A program made the translations under genes and the position numbers. A model generated the notes under the pieces. That model was not told the DNA's origin, did no database searches, and saw only the letters and a program-made list of their open reading frames with translations. Shown one piece after another: positions 8,256 through 17,749 of a stretch of DNA of 64,000 bases (its first letter is position 1; every line of letters starts with the position of its first letter). Origin of the DNA: Labilibaculum sp. K2S (GTDB taxonomy: Bacteria > Bacteroidota > Bacteroidia > Bacteroidales > Marinifilaceae). The stretch lies in assembly GCF_030372765.1 (NCBI RefSeq), contig NZ_JAUCMW010000001.1, forward strand, positions 62,001-126,000. Reading direction: 5' to 3'.

Positions 8256-8789
8256 ATGTCTGTAATTATTCGAAAATATTTATGGTTTGCTCTGTTCGTA
8301 TTTAGCTTCGGTAATCTAGTAGGACAAAATTATAATGTTGAGGATCAGATTCTAAACCAATTAAATTATGGTGCTGTTGATGCCATAAATGCTGAAACCA
8401 AAGTTTTGGCAATCCAATCAGGAAATGAAAACGGATTGATGGTTCATCAATTTAGTCAGAAACAGTTGGCCATTATTCAGCAAGTAGGAATGGAGAATTT
8501 GATTAAGGCAATACAAAAAGGGGATTCTAATCTCTTGGAAATATTACAATCAGGTGATAGAAACCTTGTTGAATCCTTACTTCAAGGGAAAAACATTTCC
8601 ATTAGCGTTCATCAATATGGTGATAACAATTCATTGCAACAAGAAGTTATTGGGAATAATAAGAGCTTTGAAATTACTCAGGCTGGTAATGACAACCAAG
8701 TAGAGATTGATTCAGGATTGGCAAATAACGGAATGATCGTAAATCAGGTTGGAACTGGTATGAATGTAATAATAAAAAGTGGTTTGTGA
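8256..8789 (+). CDS. CsgB-like minor curlin
   Basis: A 177-residue protein with a signal peptide (residues 1-23, ending LVGQ) and about five curlin-type repeats (GNENGLMVHQFSQKQLAIIQ, GMENLIKAIQKGDSNLLEIL, GDRNLVESLL, GDNNSLQQEV, GNDNQVEI). Its size is close to E. coli CsgB (151 aa), and the repeats are more hydrophobic and less regular than those of the two giant curlins, as expected for a nucleator rather than the bulk subunit. It starts 28 bases after the previous terminator and has its own terminator. CsgB function (nucleating curlin polymerisation at the cell surface) is inferred from size, repeat type and locus. Confidence 0.82.
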   Translation: MSVIIRKYLWFALFVFSFGNLVGQNYNVEDQILNQLNYGAVDAINAETKVLAIQSGNENGLMVHQFSQKQLAIIQQVGMENLIKAIQKGDSNLLEILQSGDRNLVESLLQGKNISISVHQYGDNNSLQQEVIGNNKSFEITQAGNDNQVEIDSGLANNGMIVNQVGTGMNVIIKSGL

Positions 8790-8812
8790 ATACAGAGCAG
8801 GTTTAATTTGAT

Positions 8813-8844
8813 GGGATGTCCTTCTACGGGCATCCCTTTTTTTT
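8813..8844 (+). terminator. Terminator after CsgB-like gene
   Basis: GGGATG...CATCCC stem around CTTCTACGGG, followed by eight T. Confidence 0.85.
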
Positions 8845-8965
8845 AAGATAATTTAGGGAATAGGTACTTTTTTTTGAAGTTATTATAGTAATTTAACGGA
8901 CTCTGTATTGGTTCGTTGCTAAATATTAAATAAATTTAGATTTACAATATCAAAGCTAATTAGGA

Positions 8966-9346
8966 ATGCATGCAAGACTCATTGTTTCGATTGTTATGTG
9001 CCTTGTTTTAAATATTGTAGGGGTTATGGGACAATTGCCTGTTAAAGCTTGGATTGTAATGGAAAGTGAGGTTCATAGCTACTTGTTAAAGGCAAATGTT
9101 CAAAATGTTGGGCATAATTCTTTAACATTAAGATATATTTTTGAGGTGACAAAAAAAGAGCGTGCAGGAGACACCAAAACCATCCAGAAAGGAATCTTTA
9201 CCGTTTTAGATAAGAGCATTTCGTCTCTTTCTGAATCAAGAATAAGTCTTAGCAAAGGTGATAAGTTAATGGCTAAATTGTTAATTTATCAGGATAATCT
9301 GATTGTTGCTCAAGATTCGGTTGTTTTACAAGGAGATAATTATTAA
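8966..9346 (+). CDS. CsgH-like curli chaperone
   Basis: A 126-residue protein with a signal peptide (residues 1-22, ending VMGQ) and a small beta-sandwich pattern: AWIVMESEVHSYLLKANVQN, then LRYIFEVTKKERAGDTKTIQ, KGIFTV, LSESRISLSKGDKLMAKLLI and a final VAQDSVVL strand. This order (RFEL..K....G.S.I.QGG.F....LS...ISL..GD...A.L.V) resembles the CsgH/CsgC family of periplasmic inhibitors of premature curlin aggregation; CsgC itself is absent here. Position in the curli locus supports it. It is followed after 27 bases by a lipoprotein gene that may be co-transcribed. Confidence 0.72.
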   Translation: MHARLIVSIVMCLVLNIVGVMGQLPVKAWIVMESEVHSYLLKANVQNVGHNSLTLRYIFEVTKKERAGDTKTIQKGIFTVLDKSISSLSESRISLSKGDKLMAKLLIYQDNLIVAQDSVVLQGDNY

Positions 9347-9373
9347 TTTAAAAAAATAAAATTGACAATATAT

Positions 9374-10903
9374 ATGCGACAATTCTACCTACTCTTCAGG
9401 CATTTTATTTTACTGTGTCTGCCTTTAATTATTTTTTCTTGTAATGAAAGTACTGTTGATCCGGAATTATTCGGTTCGGTGAGTGGTACTGTAACAACTT
9501 CCGAGGAGGCTGGAAGTTTGCCGATGGAAGGAGTTAGTATTACAACCAATCCAGGGACTACAGCTGTAACAACAAACTCAGATGGGCATTTCAATCTGAA
9601 TGAAGTTAAAGTTGGAGATGTAACTGTCAATGCTAAAAAAGAAGGCTATACTGCCGTAAGCATACCCGTTAAGGTTCAGGAAGGAAAAGAATTGGTTATG
9701 CAGGTGGTTATGGGAATTGCTCCTCCGGAAACAGCCGCTCCTGCTGAGCCTGTTTATGCTTTGCCCTTGGATGCCACTGCTAATCTGCAGACAGAGGTGA
9801 AGCTGGTATGGAATAATGGGAAAACGGAAAAAGGCGATACCTTATTTTTTAATGTTATTCTTTATGAGGATGGTCAGTTTAAAGGAGATACTATTGCTGA
9901 AAGTATTATGGATACTACTTTTGTGGCTAAGAACTTAAAATTTGAAACGAATTACCGTTGGAAAGTTGATGTTAGCAATAGAGCAAGACAGGAAACTAAA
10001 GGCCGTGACTGGAAGTTTAGAACAGAAAACTTTCCTAAGAATGGGTATTTGTTTGTTAAAGATACTCTGGAATCCAGAGATATTTACTCGTGGGATTTAG
10101 CAAAAAATCATCTGGTTCGACTAACTAATGATGGGGGAAGCGAAGTTTCGCCTCGAATTTCGCCAAATGAAGAATTAATCGCATATGCTTCTAATAAATC
10201 CGGTGAATACCATATTTATACTATGGATACCAAAGGTGAGAATGTTGTAAAAGTAACTAATGATAAAGCCGTGGCTGGTTATCACAATAGCGGGACTGGT
10301 TTTGTTTGGTCTCCGGAGGGAGATCAAATTCTTTATGGGCATTATGGCGATCTTTACACCATAAATTATAATGGGACAGGAGAAACTAAAATTGCCAATG
10401 CTCCTGTGAATCGTCATTTTAAATCATGTGATTGGAGTGCTCATTTCAATAATGTATCAAAAGAAAAAATTGCTGTTCTTACGCAAGGAGAGAAGCCATA
10501 CGATAATGAAATTTATTTAATGGATCCTGATGGAACGAATTTATTTTTACTAGTACCGAATTTGGAAGGAACGATTTCCAGCCCTCACTTCTCACCGGAT
10601 GGTACGAAAGTGATCTTTTCTTTGGATTCATTGAATGAATATGATAATGGCAGACAATTAAATGCTAAAATTTATAGCGTGACTACTGATGGCACTACAT
10701 TTACAGATTTGTCAGGGGATGATAAAACAGCAGGGACAAATGATCTTCAGTCCAGATATACTGAAACAGGAGGTAAAATCGTTTTTATGAATGTCGCCAA
10801 TGATAATGAAGGCCAAAAGAGTATTTGGATCATGGATACTGATGGAAGTAATCGGGAAAAGATTATCACCAATGGTGAAATGCCGGATTTGTATAATCCT
10901 TAA
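9374..10903 (+). CDS. Lipoprotein with carboxypeptidase-regulatory, FN3-like and PD40/TolB-like propeller domains
   Basis: A 509-residue lipoprotein. The ATG at 9374 gives signal MRQFYLLFRHFILLCLPLII ending at FSC; the TTG 12 bases upstream is less likely. Domains in order: carboxypeptidase regulatory-like beta-sandwich (SVSGTVTTSEEA...KKEGYTAVSIPVKV, residues about 33-110), an FN3-like module (ETNYRWKVDVSNRA, about 120-220), then a TolB/PD40 propeller with repeats such as RISPNEELIAYASNKSGEYH, FSPDGTKVIFSLDSLNEYD and SIWIMDTDGSNREKI. Such proteins are periplasmic or surface-exposed scaffolds without an assigned reaction. It follows the CsgH-like gene closely and ends the curli locus before a bidirectional terminator, so a role in matrix attachment is possible but unproven. 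Confidence 0.82.
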   Translation: MRQFYLLFRHFILLCLPLIIFSCNESTVDPELFGSVSGTVTTSEEAGSLPMEGVSITTNPGTTAVTTNSDGHFNLNEVKVGDVTVNAKKEGYTAVSIPVKVQEGKELVMQVVMGIAPPETAAPAEPVYALPLDATANLQTEVKLVWNNGKTEKGDTLFFNVILYEDGQFKGDTIAESIMDTTFVAKNLKFETNYRWKVDVSNRARQETKGRDWKFRTENFPKNGYLFVKDTLESRDIYSWDLAKNHLVRLTNDGGSEVSPRISPNEELIAYASNKSGEYHIYTMDTKGENVVKVTNDKAVAGYHNSGTGFVWSPEGDQILYGHYGDLYTINYNGTGETKIANAPVNRHFKSCDWSAHFNNVSKEKIAVLTQGEKPYDNEIYLMDPDGTNLFLLVPNLEGTISSPHFSPDGTKVIFSLDSLNEYDNGRQLNAKIYSVTTDGTTFTDLSGDDKTAGTNDLQSRYTETGGKIVFMNVANDNEGQKSIWIMDTDGSNREKIITNGEMPDLYNP

Positions 10904-10941
10904 CCTCTGAAAAAATTAAATACATTTAAATTAACAGACAT

Positions 10942-10973
10942 AAAAAAAAGCTTTCCAATTTTGGAAAGCTTTT
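10942..10973. terminator. Bidirectional terminator between propeller lipoprotein and rplS
   Basis: AAAAGCTTTCCAA (10946-10958) and TTGGAAAGCTTTT (10961-10973) form a 13-bp inverted repeat with A run before and T-rich sequence after; it serves both convergent genes. Confidence 0.8.
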
Positions 10974-10995
10974 ATATTTTTTGGAAAGAGGTAAA

Positions 10996-11343
10996 TTAGA
11001 ATCTTCTTTCTTTGATTCTTGCTTTTTTACCTGTAAGTGCACGTAGATAGAAAATTCTTGCTCTTCTGACACGACCTCTTTTGTTCACTTCAATTTTATC
11101 GATGAATGGAGAACAAAGTGGAATAATTCTTTCAACACCTACGTTACCAGACATTTTTCTGATTGTGAAAGTTTTAGTTGTGCCAGTACCTTTAATCTGA
11201 ATAACAACACCTCTAAAAATCTGGATTCTTTCTTTGTTTCCCTCTTTAATTTTGTAAGAAACACTAATAGTATCCCCTGCTTTGAATTCAGGATTTTGAA
11301 CACCTGTAGCGAAAGCTTCTTCTGCAATTTTAATTAAATCCAT
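10996..11343 (-). CDS. rplS: 50S ribosomal protein L19
   Basis: A 115-residue protein of normal L19 length. Recognisable family signatures are [49 protein letters not shown] and the [21 protein letters not shown]-terminus. L19 lies at the 30S-50S interface of the ribosome. It stands alone here (no trmD/rimM beside it), which is common in Bacteroidota. Transcription runs to the bidirectional terminator at about 10958. Confidence 0.98.
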   Translation of the reverse strand: MDLIKIAEEAFATGVQNPEFKAGDTISVSYKIKEGNKERIQIFRGVVIQIKGTGTTKTFTIRKMSGNVGVERIIPLCSPFIDKIEVNKRGRVRRARIFYLRALTGKKARIKERRF

Positions 11344-11560
11344 TGTCTTAATTTGTTAAAGTTCACGAGCGCAATGTAAACATATTCATCTGTTACCATG
11401 TCAGAGATTACGCACGAATTCGACGCGAAATTAATAAAAAAAATTATAAAAACATTCTAATGAAGTTATTTTTTCTTTTTGCTTCATGATGAATATCTAA
11501 GATTAGATACTAATTAAATATGCCTGGTTATTATAGGTTTTAAATAATTTTTCAGGCACA

Positions 11561-11604
11561 AAAAAAAAGAGGCTGTTGTAATAACTACGAAACAGCCTCT
11601 TTTT
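11561..11604 (-). terminator. Terminator of the C69 dipeptidase gene
   Basis: On the minus strand AGAGGCTGTT...AACAGCCTCT forms a 10-bp stem followed by a run of eight or more T (plus-strand A run at 11561-11568). Confidence 0.85.
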
Positions 11605-11622
11605 ATTATTTATAGGTTGGTA

Positions 11623-13335
11623 TTAATGAGCATCACCAACAACTTTAAGCTTGTCACCTGTTGTTTTCACAATAGTTTTGTAAAACTCTTCGCTATATCC
11701 AGGTTGTTTAACTTTTGGGTTTTGATTGTTCCCGTCTTTTTCTTTGATGTTTCCATCCATAAATTTTGCAAAAAGGTAGCCATAAAAATCTTTCCATTCT
11801 GCTACAAGATTATTTCCTTGATTACAAGAAAAATCTGTTAAGAATTCAACTGCTGTTGCTTTATTTTTCTTAAACATTCCTTCAGCAGCGAGATCAATAA
11901 TATTGGTGAAAGCAAGATACTTCGTCTCTAAAGCCTTTTGTTTGACTGCAATTTCAGGATGTATTTCATTATAGCGGGTATAGGCGAAATTACTAACCTG
12001 ATTGAATACCCAAAATGCAGATTTACTTGTGAAGTCCATCATTTTTCCATTTCCAACGGCAAATGTTGCAGGGACTCTTGTAATTCCACAATATACAGGG
12101 AAATAAACTGATGAAGATGCATCATCAACACCAAACCAGTTAATTCCACCAACGGCATCAGGTAACCAGTTTCGGCTTTGAGCAACAAAAGAGAAACCAG
12201 TTTGTTGAGTAGCAGTAGCACGTTCATTACAATAGGTAACACCATCTACCTTCCAGGTTAAAGGTCTCCATCTGTATGGATTTCCGTAAGGACCTGCGCC
12301 CATATCTTTTGACATATCTAAATCAGTACCTTCTAGGTGATTTCTCATAAAATCCATTACCTCAAGTACATTGATTTTGTGATCCGGTTTAATCCATAAA
12401 GGCATTCTGTTGGTAGCATAGCCTTTATCGTCGTGTTCAATCTTACCCTTGCAATAGTCAAAATATTGGTCCATTCCTTCTTTTACATCATTAAAGAAAG
12501 ACCATACTCTAATTTCACAAAATCTGGCACCGCCAAAATCAACAGGAGCATAGGTGTCTGAAAAGCTAAAATCTTTATTTTTTCCTTCCTTAGGATAGTA
12601 TCCTTTTTCTTTTGCAAATGAGATAACATCTTTTGCGTAAACATTTTGAACTTCAGGATTAAAAATTTTATCGATTTTATCCGAAGAGATAGACGTTGTA
12701 CCTTCTAATGGGAAAGTTGTAATTCTAGCTTGATTAGCGTGACCGCTAACATAACCGTCAGGAATCATACGAGCTACCCAAACAGCACCTTTTTCGCCAT
12801 TTCCTTTACCAATCATCTCTAAAATCCAAACTTCGTTAGCATCAGAAATTGAAAATGACTCACCAGAACTATAATAGCCATAGGTGTCAACAAGCCCGGT
12901 CATTACTTTAATCGCTTCACGCGCGTTTTTTGATCTCTGAAGAGCTAGATAGATAAGACTTCCGTAATCAATTATAGCTCCTTCTTGTGATCCTAGTTCA
13001 GAACGTCCTCCGTAAGTGGTTTCCCCAACTGCTACTTGAAATTCGTTCATGTTACCAACTACAGAATATGTATGCGGAACTTGCGGTATTTGACCAAGTA
13101 ATTTTCCTGTGTCCCATTCGTAAACATCCATCATTGTTCCTTCTGCCCAATCCGCAGCAGGACGAAAATATAGTTCTCCATATAATACATGCGAATCTGC
13201 CGCATAGGTAATCATATTAGAACCATCGGTGGAAGCTCCACGGGTTATCAGGTAATTTGTACATGCTCTGGCACTTGGAGTTGAAAAAGCAGACACCAAC
13301 ATTAGAAGAGCCGCAACTACAAAAATCTTTTTCAT
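11623..13335 (-). CDS. Secreted C69 family dipeptidase
   Basis: A 570-residue protein with signal peptide MKKIFVVAALLMLVSAFSTP. It is processed so that the N-terminal nucleophile family motif ACTNYLI starts with Cys25, the catalytic residue of the Ntn-hydrolase peptidase family C69 (U34). Further conserved segments are DGSNMITYAADSH, the NEFQVAVGETTYGGR block, YGSLIYLALQRSKNAREAI and EVWILEMIGKG. Members cleave dipeptides; export suggests periplasmic peptide scavenging. Length is typical of the Bacteroidota branch. The upstream region has a -7-like TATTTTTG word on the minus strand near 13388, without a clear -33 partner. Monocistronic with its own terminator. Confidence 0.93.
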   Translation of the reverse strand: MKKIFVVAALLMLVSAFSTPSARACTNYLITRGASTDGSNMITYAADSHVLYGELYFRPAADWAEGTMMDVYEWDTGKLLGQIPQVPHTYSVVGNMNEFQVAVGETTYGGRSELGSQEGAIIDYGSLIYLALQRSKNAREAIKVMTGLVDTYGYYSSGESFSISDANEVWILEMIGKGNGEKGAVWVARMIPDGYVSGHANQARITTFPLEGTTSISSDKIDKIFNPEVQNVYAKDVISFAKEKGYYPKEGKNKDFSFSDTYAPVDFGGARFCEIRVWSFFNDVKEGMDQYFDYCKGKIEHDDKGYATNRMPLWIKPDHKINVLEVMDFMRNHLEGTDLDMSKDMGAGPYGNPYRWRPLTWKVDGVTYCNERATATQQTGFSFVAQSRNWLPDAVGGINWFGVDDASSSVYFPVYCGITRVPATFAVGNGKMMDFTSKSAFWVFNQVSNFAYTRYNEIHPEIAVKQKALETKYLAFTNIIDLAAEGMFKKNKATAVEFLTDFSCNQGNNLVAEWKDFYGYLFAKFMDGNIKEKDGNNQNPKVKQPGYSEEFYKTIVKTTGDKLKVVGDAH

Positions 13336-13505
13336 GTTTAACTATTTTAAATGTATTCAATACTGAATTAAACCGTTTTCGGTGATACAAAAATAGAAAA
13401 AAAACAGTAGATAAAAATGATAAAAGTCCTGATTTATCGGTCTTTTGATCGTGTCTGAAATGTATTTGTTATAAAGGGGAAGCTTTATAGATTATATAAA
13501 TTGAA

Positions 13506-15236
13506 TTACCAGATAAAATTGCTTGTAAATATTTTCTGGTTTTGAACTTGATCTGTCACCTTTACTTGTAATTGATGATTTTTATTTGGAGCTAATCTTT
13601 TACTGTCAAAAACATAAAATAAAAGATCATTTTTAGCGTCATATTCAAATAGCACCCACTTACCATCAATTGATCCTTCGTATGATTTTATCCCCGCAAG
13701 GTCATCTTTTATGGCAAATCTGATTGATTTTTGTCCGTTTAGGGATTTAAGACTAAAATTGGTAATTGGTTTAATTGTAGGAGGAATTGTGTCTATGCTC
13801 ACGGCAAATTTTCCGAAATATCTAGACTTCGTTTTTACTGAAGAATTGAAATAAATTCCCCCTTCGTTTGTTATTTCTCCTTTTTTATCTATTCGGGCTA
13901 TAAGAAGCTTATCGGATTTTCCCTTAGGAATGGATTTTGGTTTTATTGAGATTGTGTAATAGTTGTGTACAGGAACGTTTTCATTGCAGATGCAGTGAAT
14001 ATCCGAAAGATAGTTTGAATCCTGTTCGAAGGAATAGGTAAATGGAATGTTTGAATAGAAACTGTTCTTAGGAAATTTCACTTCTATGTTTTCTTTTTTG
14101 AAAGTGTTTTCTCTATCATAGTTCATTAGCACATCAAAATCACCTTTCGGAAAAATCTTTTCGATTTCGTTTCCTGCTGCGTAAATTCTAAGATTGCTTT
14201 TATTCAGATTTGCATCGGAAACAAGAAAGTCAATTTTGTAATCAGTGTTCTTTTTAAACAGAAAGATCCCATTGTTTTTCATCTTCGAATAAATACTAAG
14301 TTGATTATTTGGCTCTTTAAAAGTTTTATGAATACGTTTATTATGAGATACATTTAATTCGTAATCAAGGTGACTGTTGATATAGGTTGATTCGTCAAAA
14401 GAGAACTCTTCAAAAGAATAACTTGAGATTAATGTGTCATTTATTTTCATTTTCATGTCGAAAATGCCACACTTTCCCCATGTATTATCCATATAGTCAT
14501 TTGTTTCAAGAGCAAAACCAATATTTCCTAATAACTTCAGTTTAGGATCGCTTTTTAAATGAAATGCTTTATTATAGAAAGTAACCGGAAACCTTTGTCT
14601 GCTGTTAAAACCATTTACATTGCTTGCAGAATCGAGAGGATAGGCATAAAAATTGAATATTTTTGGAGGAGTAGTATCCTTTATTTTGAAACCAAAAAGT
14701 AACGGATTAAGCGGATGTTCAGATTTCGTATCTCTTATTTCGAAATGCAAATGCGGTCCGGCAGATGAACCTGTATTTCCTGAAAATGCAATTACAGTAC
14801 CTTTTTTAACCAATATTTCATCTTTACTGATATTCAAATCAAATTCGAAAGTGTTGTTTTGATATTGGTAAGACTTGACAAATTCTTCAATATCTTTGTT
14901 GAAATGATCAAGATGTGCGAAAACAGAGGTGTACCCATTTGGATGATCGATATAAATTGCTTTTCCATAACCTCCTGAGGATATTTTGATTCTGCTCACG
15001 AAACCATCAGCAACCGCATGTACTTTTTTACCAGTTGTAAATGTTCTAATATCGATACCGGAATGAAAATGGTTGTTCCGGAGTTCTGCAAAGTTACCTG
15101 ATAATGTTATGTCAAAATCAACGGGTGACCGAAAATAATTTTGAGGGAATATTATACTCTGAGAGTATATTTGTTTAGAAAATAAAAATAGTAGTGCCAA
15201 TAGTGTGAGAATCGTGTATGTTCTGGTTATCTTCAT
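13506..15236 (-). CDS. Secreted M23 family metallopeptidase
   Basis: A 576-residue protein with a signal peptide (residues 1-26, ending IYSQ) and an N-terminal LytM/M23 domain: HFHSGIDIRT gives the zinc ligands H58 and D62, and GPHLHFEIRD gives the H162-x-H164 motif, so all catalytic positions are present. Between them lies HPNGYTSVFAHLDHF. The C-terminal two thirds (about 200-576) is a long beta-rich region with no obvious enzyme motif, ending in a strand with QVKVTDQVQNQ. M23 enzymes cut peptidoglycan cross-links or act as endopeptidase-like factors in the envelope. Monocistronic; the divergent zapB-like/zapA operon starts 136 bases away. Confidence 0.9.
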   Translation of the reverse strand: MKITRTYTILTLLALLFLFSKQIYSQSIIFPQNYFRSPVDFDITLSGNFAELRNNHFHSGIDIRTFTTGKKVHAVADGFVSRIKISSGGYGKAIYIDHPNGYTSVFAHLDHFNKDIEEFVKSYQYQNNTFEFDLNISKDEILVKKGTVIAFSGNTGSSAGPHLHFEIRDTKSEHPLNPLLFGFKIKDTTPPKIFNFYAYPLDSASNVNGFNSRQRFPVTFYNKAFHLKSDPKLKLLGNIGFALETNDYMDNTWGKCGIFDMKMKINDTLISSYSFEEFSFDESTYINSHLDYELNVSHNKRIHKTFKEPNNQLSIYSKMKNNGIFLFKKNTDYKIDFLVSDANLNKSNLRIYAAGNEIEKIFPKGDFDVLMNYDRENTFKKENIEVKFPKNSFYSNIPFTYSFEQDSNYLSDIHCICNENVPVHNYYTISIKPKSIPKGKSDKLLIARIDKKGEITNEGGIYFNSSVKTKSRYFGKFAVSIDTIPPTIKPITNFSLKSLNGQKSIRFAIKDDLAGIKSYEGSIDGKWVLFEYDAKNDLLFYVFDSKRLAPNKNHQLQVKVTDQVQNQKIFTSNFIW

Positions 15237-15325
15237 ATTATAAATGCTGGTTTTGTGAAAGGATTATCAAAACTACAAAAAAACCTATTTTTTCTGAAAT
15301 GATTTACAAAATACAAACTAATATA

Positions 15326-15356
15326 TTTGATAATCTTCTCAGCAATGTTAATTTTG
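15326..15356 (+). promoter_or_regulatory. Bacteroidota-type promoter of the zapB-like/zapA operon
   Basis: TTTG (15326-15329), a 19-base gap and TAATTTTG (15349-15356): an exact match to the TTTG/TAnnTTTG primary-sigma consensus of Bacteroidota at the right spacing. The start codon lies 16 bases beyond, so the leader is very short. Confidence 0.8.
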
Positions 15357-15372
15357 TAAAAGAAAAATTTTA

Positions 15373-15669
15373 ATGATGGATCAAGAGCCAAACGAAGTAC
15401 TGAATAGTTTAAAAGGACAAATTTCGGAACTTATTTTGTTGTACCGGAAATCTAAACAGGAGAAAGAATCTTTAATTCATGAGAAACTGGAGCTCATGGA
15501 AAAGGTTGAAATCCTGAAAAGGGAAAGGGAAGAACTCGACCATCAATACAATACATTAAAGTTAGCCAAAACATTTGCTGCGAATAGCGGCGATTCGCAG
15601 GAGGCTAAGGTTAAAATTAACCGAATTGTGCGGGAGATTGATAAATGTATTGCTCTTTTAAACAGGTAG
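15373..15669 (+). CDS. Small coiled-coil protein upstream of ZapA (ZapB-like)
   Basis: A 98-residue soluble protein, mostly one heptad-rich helix (QISELILLYRKSKQEKESLI, then EKVEILKREREELDHQYNTL), ending in IVREIDKCIALLNR. It lies directly upstream of zapA (9 bases between the stop and the preferred zapA ATG), an arrangement common in Bacteroidota. By size, coiled coil and position it is plausibly a Z-ring-associated partner of ZapA, but homology to ZapB cannot be shown by eye. Two consecutive ATG codons allow a start at 15373 or 15376. Confidence 0.75.
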   Translation: MMDQEPNEVLNSLKGQISELILLYRKSKQEKESLIHEKLELMEKVEILKREREELDHQYNTLKLAKTFAANSGDSQEAKVKINRIVREIDKCIALLNR

Positions 15670-15678
15670 AATTTGTTT

Positions 15679-15969
15679 ATGGACGAAAAACTTTCAATAA
15701 GAGTTAATGTAGCGGATCGGTTTTATCCTTTGAAGATAGATCGTAATCAGGAAGAGGTTATCCGGAAAGCTGCAAAAATGATTAATGAAAAAGTATTGCA
15801 ATACAAACAACGATATAAAGATAAAGATACTCAGGATTTTTTAGCAATGGCTTCGTTACAGTACGTAATTAAGGTTATTGAAGCTGAAAATAAAACTGAT
15901 GTTTCCCCGGTTCTTGAAGAGGTCAAGGCAATGGAACAGGAGTTAAGAGAATTTTTAGATAAAGAGTAG
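15679..15969 (+). CDS. zapA: Cell division protein ZapA
   Basis: A 96-residue protein with the ZapA family pattern: LSIRVNVADRFYPLKIDRNQ, EEVIRKAAKMINEKVLQYKQ, DTQDFLAMASLQYVIKV and a C-terminal coiled coil (ENKTDVSPVLEEVKAMEQEL). ZapA tetramers bundle FtsZ filaments at midcell. The ATG at 15679 matches the usual N-terminus; the TTG at 15673 adds only two residues. It is followed by a structured RNA and rny, so zapA, the 6S-type RNA and RNase Y are neighbours; zapA-6S linkage is also known from gammaproteobacteria. Confidence 0.93.
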   Translation: MDEKLSIRVNVADRFYPLKIDRNQEEVIRKAAKMINEKVLQYKQRYKDKDTQDFLAMASLQYVIKVIEAENKTDVSPVLEEVKAMEQELREFLDKE

Positions 15970-15992
15970 TTTACATTCTTAGTAGGAAAGTT

Positions 15993-16122
15993 GTAACCCG
16001 CATTATTTCTTAAGCTGATCGCAATTTTAATGTTTTGTAGTCATTTTTCTTGTATCTTATGGTAAGACAGGAGAAGACTATTGAACGTTATTGTTGTAAG
16101 CCTGAGTGATAGTGCGGGTTGC
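15993..16122 (+). ncRNA. 6S-Flavo-like RNA (6S RNA of Bacteroidota)
   Basis: A ~130-nt rod-like secondary structure can be read directly. The closing stem is AACCCGCATTAT (15995-16006) with ATAGTGCGGGTT (16109-16120). Inside it, CTTA pairs with TAAG, leaving a central bubble (AGCTGATCG opposite CCTGAGTG). Then come CAAT/ATTG, AATGTT/AACGTT, TAGTC/GACTA and a long terminal hairpin with arms TTCTTGTATCTTA and TAAGACAGGAGAA. A long duplex with a large central bubble mimicking an open promoter is the hallmark of 6S RNA, and the size and taxon fit the 6S-Flavo family (Rfam RF01685, from memory). 6S RNA binds the sigma-70 holoenzyme and tunes transcription in slow growth. The zapA neighbour supports it. 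Confidence 0.8.
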
Positions 16123-16162
16123 ATTTTATATATATAATAATACTGACTTAATATTCTATGAT

Positions 16163-17698
16163 ATGATTGAAATAATAATAATAGGATCCATTGCATTTGT
16201 TGGTGGTGGCATCGTTTCTTACTTTGTTTTGCAAAAGACTCTTAAAGCCAGGAGCAGCTCAATAATTAGGGATGCACAATCGGAAGCAGAAGTGATCAAA
16301 AAAGATAAGATTCTTCAGGCAAAAGAGAAATTTTTCCAATTGAAAACAGAGCATGAGAAACAAATTAACTCAAGAAATAACAAATTACTTGCTGCTGAGA
16401 CTAAATACAAACAAAGGGAAAATGCTTTAAATCAACGAATAGATGAATTTCAACGCAAGAAGAAAGAGGTTGATATCGTTCGTGATAATTTGACCGTTCA
16501 AATTGATTTGGTAGAAAGAAAATCAGATGAGTTGGAGAAGGCAAAAAAGCAGCAAATAGAGCAGTTGGAAAAAATTTCCGGCTTATCCGGGGAAGAGGCT
16601 AAAACTCAGTTAATCGATTCTATGCGTGATGTAGCGAAAACCGAGGCCATGTCTTACGTGAACGAAATCATGGAAGAGGCCAAGATGACCGCTAATATGG
16701 AAGCTAAAAAAGTGGTTGTGAAAACGATCCAACGAGTAGCTACTGAAACTGCAATTGAAAATTCAGTTACAATTTTTCATATTGAATCGGATGAAATAAA
16801 AGGTAGAATTATTGGTCGTGAAGGTCGGAACATTCGTGCTTTGGAAGCAGCTACAGGTATTGAAATAATTGTCGATGATACTCCTGAAGCTATTGTTCTT
16901 TCTGGTTTTGATCCTGTAAGACGCGAGATTGCCAGATTGGCGCTGCATCAATTAGTTACCGATGGTCGTATTCACCCGGCAAGAATTGAAGAGGTTGTTA
17001 ATAAAGTTCGCAAGCAGATTGAAGAAGAAATCATTGAGACTGGAAAACGTACTGCAATTGATTTGGGTGTTCATGGATTGCATCCCGAATTGATTCGTTT
17101 GGTTGGTAAAATGAAGTATCGTTCATCTTACGGACAAAATTTATTGCAGCACTCCAGAGAAACAGCTAATCTTTGTGCAATTATGGCAACTGAGCTTGGT
17201 TTGAATGCAAAAAGAGCGAAACGTGCCGGTCTGTTGCATGATATTGGAAAGGTGCCGGATGAAGAGCCGGAATTGCCACATGCAATTTTGGGTATGAAAT
17301 TGGCCGAAAAGTACAAAGAGAAGCCGGATATCTGTAATGCTATTGGTGCTCACCACGATGAGATTGAAATGACATCGATGATCTCTCCGATTATTCAGGC
17401 TTGTGATGCTATTTCAGGTGCACGTCCTGGAGCAAGACGGGAAGTTGTTGAGTCATATATTAAGAGATTGAAAGATCTTGAGAACTTGGCATTGTCACAC
17501 CCTGGTGTGCTTAAAACATATGCTATTCAGGCAGGTAGAGAATTGAGAGTAATTGTAGGCAGTGATAAAGTTTCTGATAAAGAAGCTGAAACATTGTCCT
17601 TGGATATTGCTCAGAAAATTCAGGATGAAATGACTTATCCTGGTCAGGTTAAGATTACCGTAATTAGAGAAACAAGAGCTATCAATTACGCAAAGTAA
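16163..17698 (+). CDS. rny: Ribonuclease Y
   Basis: A 511-residue protein from the ATG at 16163; the upstream GTG at 16106 would lie inside the 6S-type RNA and is rejected. It has an N-terminal membrane helix ([20 protein letters not shown]), a long coiled coil (about 30-165), a KH domain with [20 protein letters not shown], and an HD domain with [12 protein letters not shown] and [13 protein letters not shown] followed by [10 protein letters not shown]. RNase Y is a membrane-anchored endoribonuclease that initiates mRNA decay. Length agrees with the family (about 520). It ends at a strong bidirectional terminator. Confidence 0.97.
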   Translation: MIEIIIIGSIAFVGGGIVSYFVLQKTLKARSSSIIRDAQSEAEVIKKDKILQAKEKFFQLKTEHEKQINSRNNKLLAAETKYKQRENALNQRIDEFQRKKKEVDIVRDNLTVQIDLVERKSDELEKAKKQQIEQLEKISGLSGEEAKTQLIDSMRDVAKTEAMSYVNEIMEEAKMTANMEAKKVVVKTIQRVATETAIENSVTIFHIESDEIKGRIIGREGRNIRALEAATGIEIIVDDTPEAIVLSGFDPVRREIARLALHQLVTDGRIHPARIEEVVNKVRKQIEEEIIETGKRTAIDLGVHGLHPELIRLVGKMKYRSSYGQNLLQHSRETANLCAIMATELGLNAKRAKRAGLLHDIGKVPDEEPELPHAILGMKLAEKYKEKPDICNAIGAHHDEIEMTSMISPIIQACDAISGARPGARREVVESYIKRLKDLENLALSHPGVLKTYAIQAGRELRVIVGSDKVSDKEAETLSLDIAQKIQDEMTYPGQVKITVIRETRAINYAK

Positions 17699-17715
17699 TA
17701 AAGTATAAATCAGTG

Positions 17716-17749
17716 AAAAGCCCGTTTCTTAATGAAACGGGCTTTTTTT
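17716..17749. terminator. Bidirectional terminator after rny
   Basis: AAAAGCCCGTTTC and GAAACGGGCTTTT form a 13-bp stem followed by T residues; the stop codon of the convergent gene lies in the T run. Confidence 0.9.

Noticed and set aside
16106..16162. Upstream GTG start for RNase Y
   Set aside because: It falls inside the 3' strand of the 6S-type RNA and precedes the normal membrane-anchor start at 16163.
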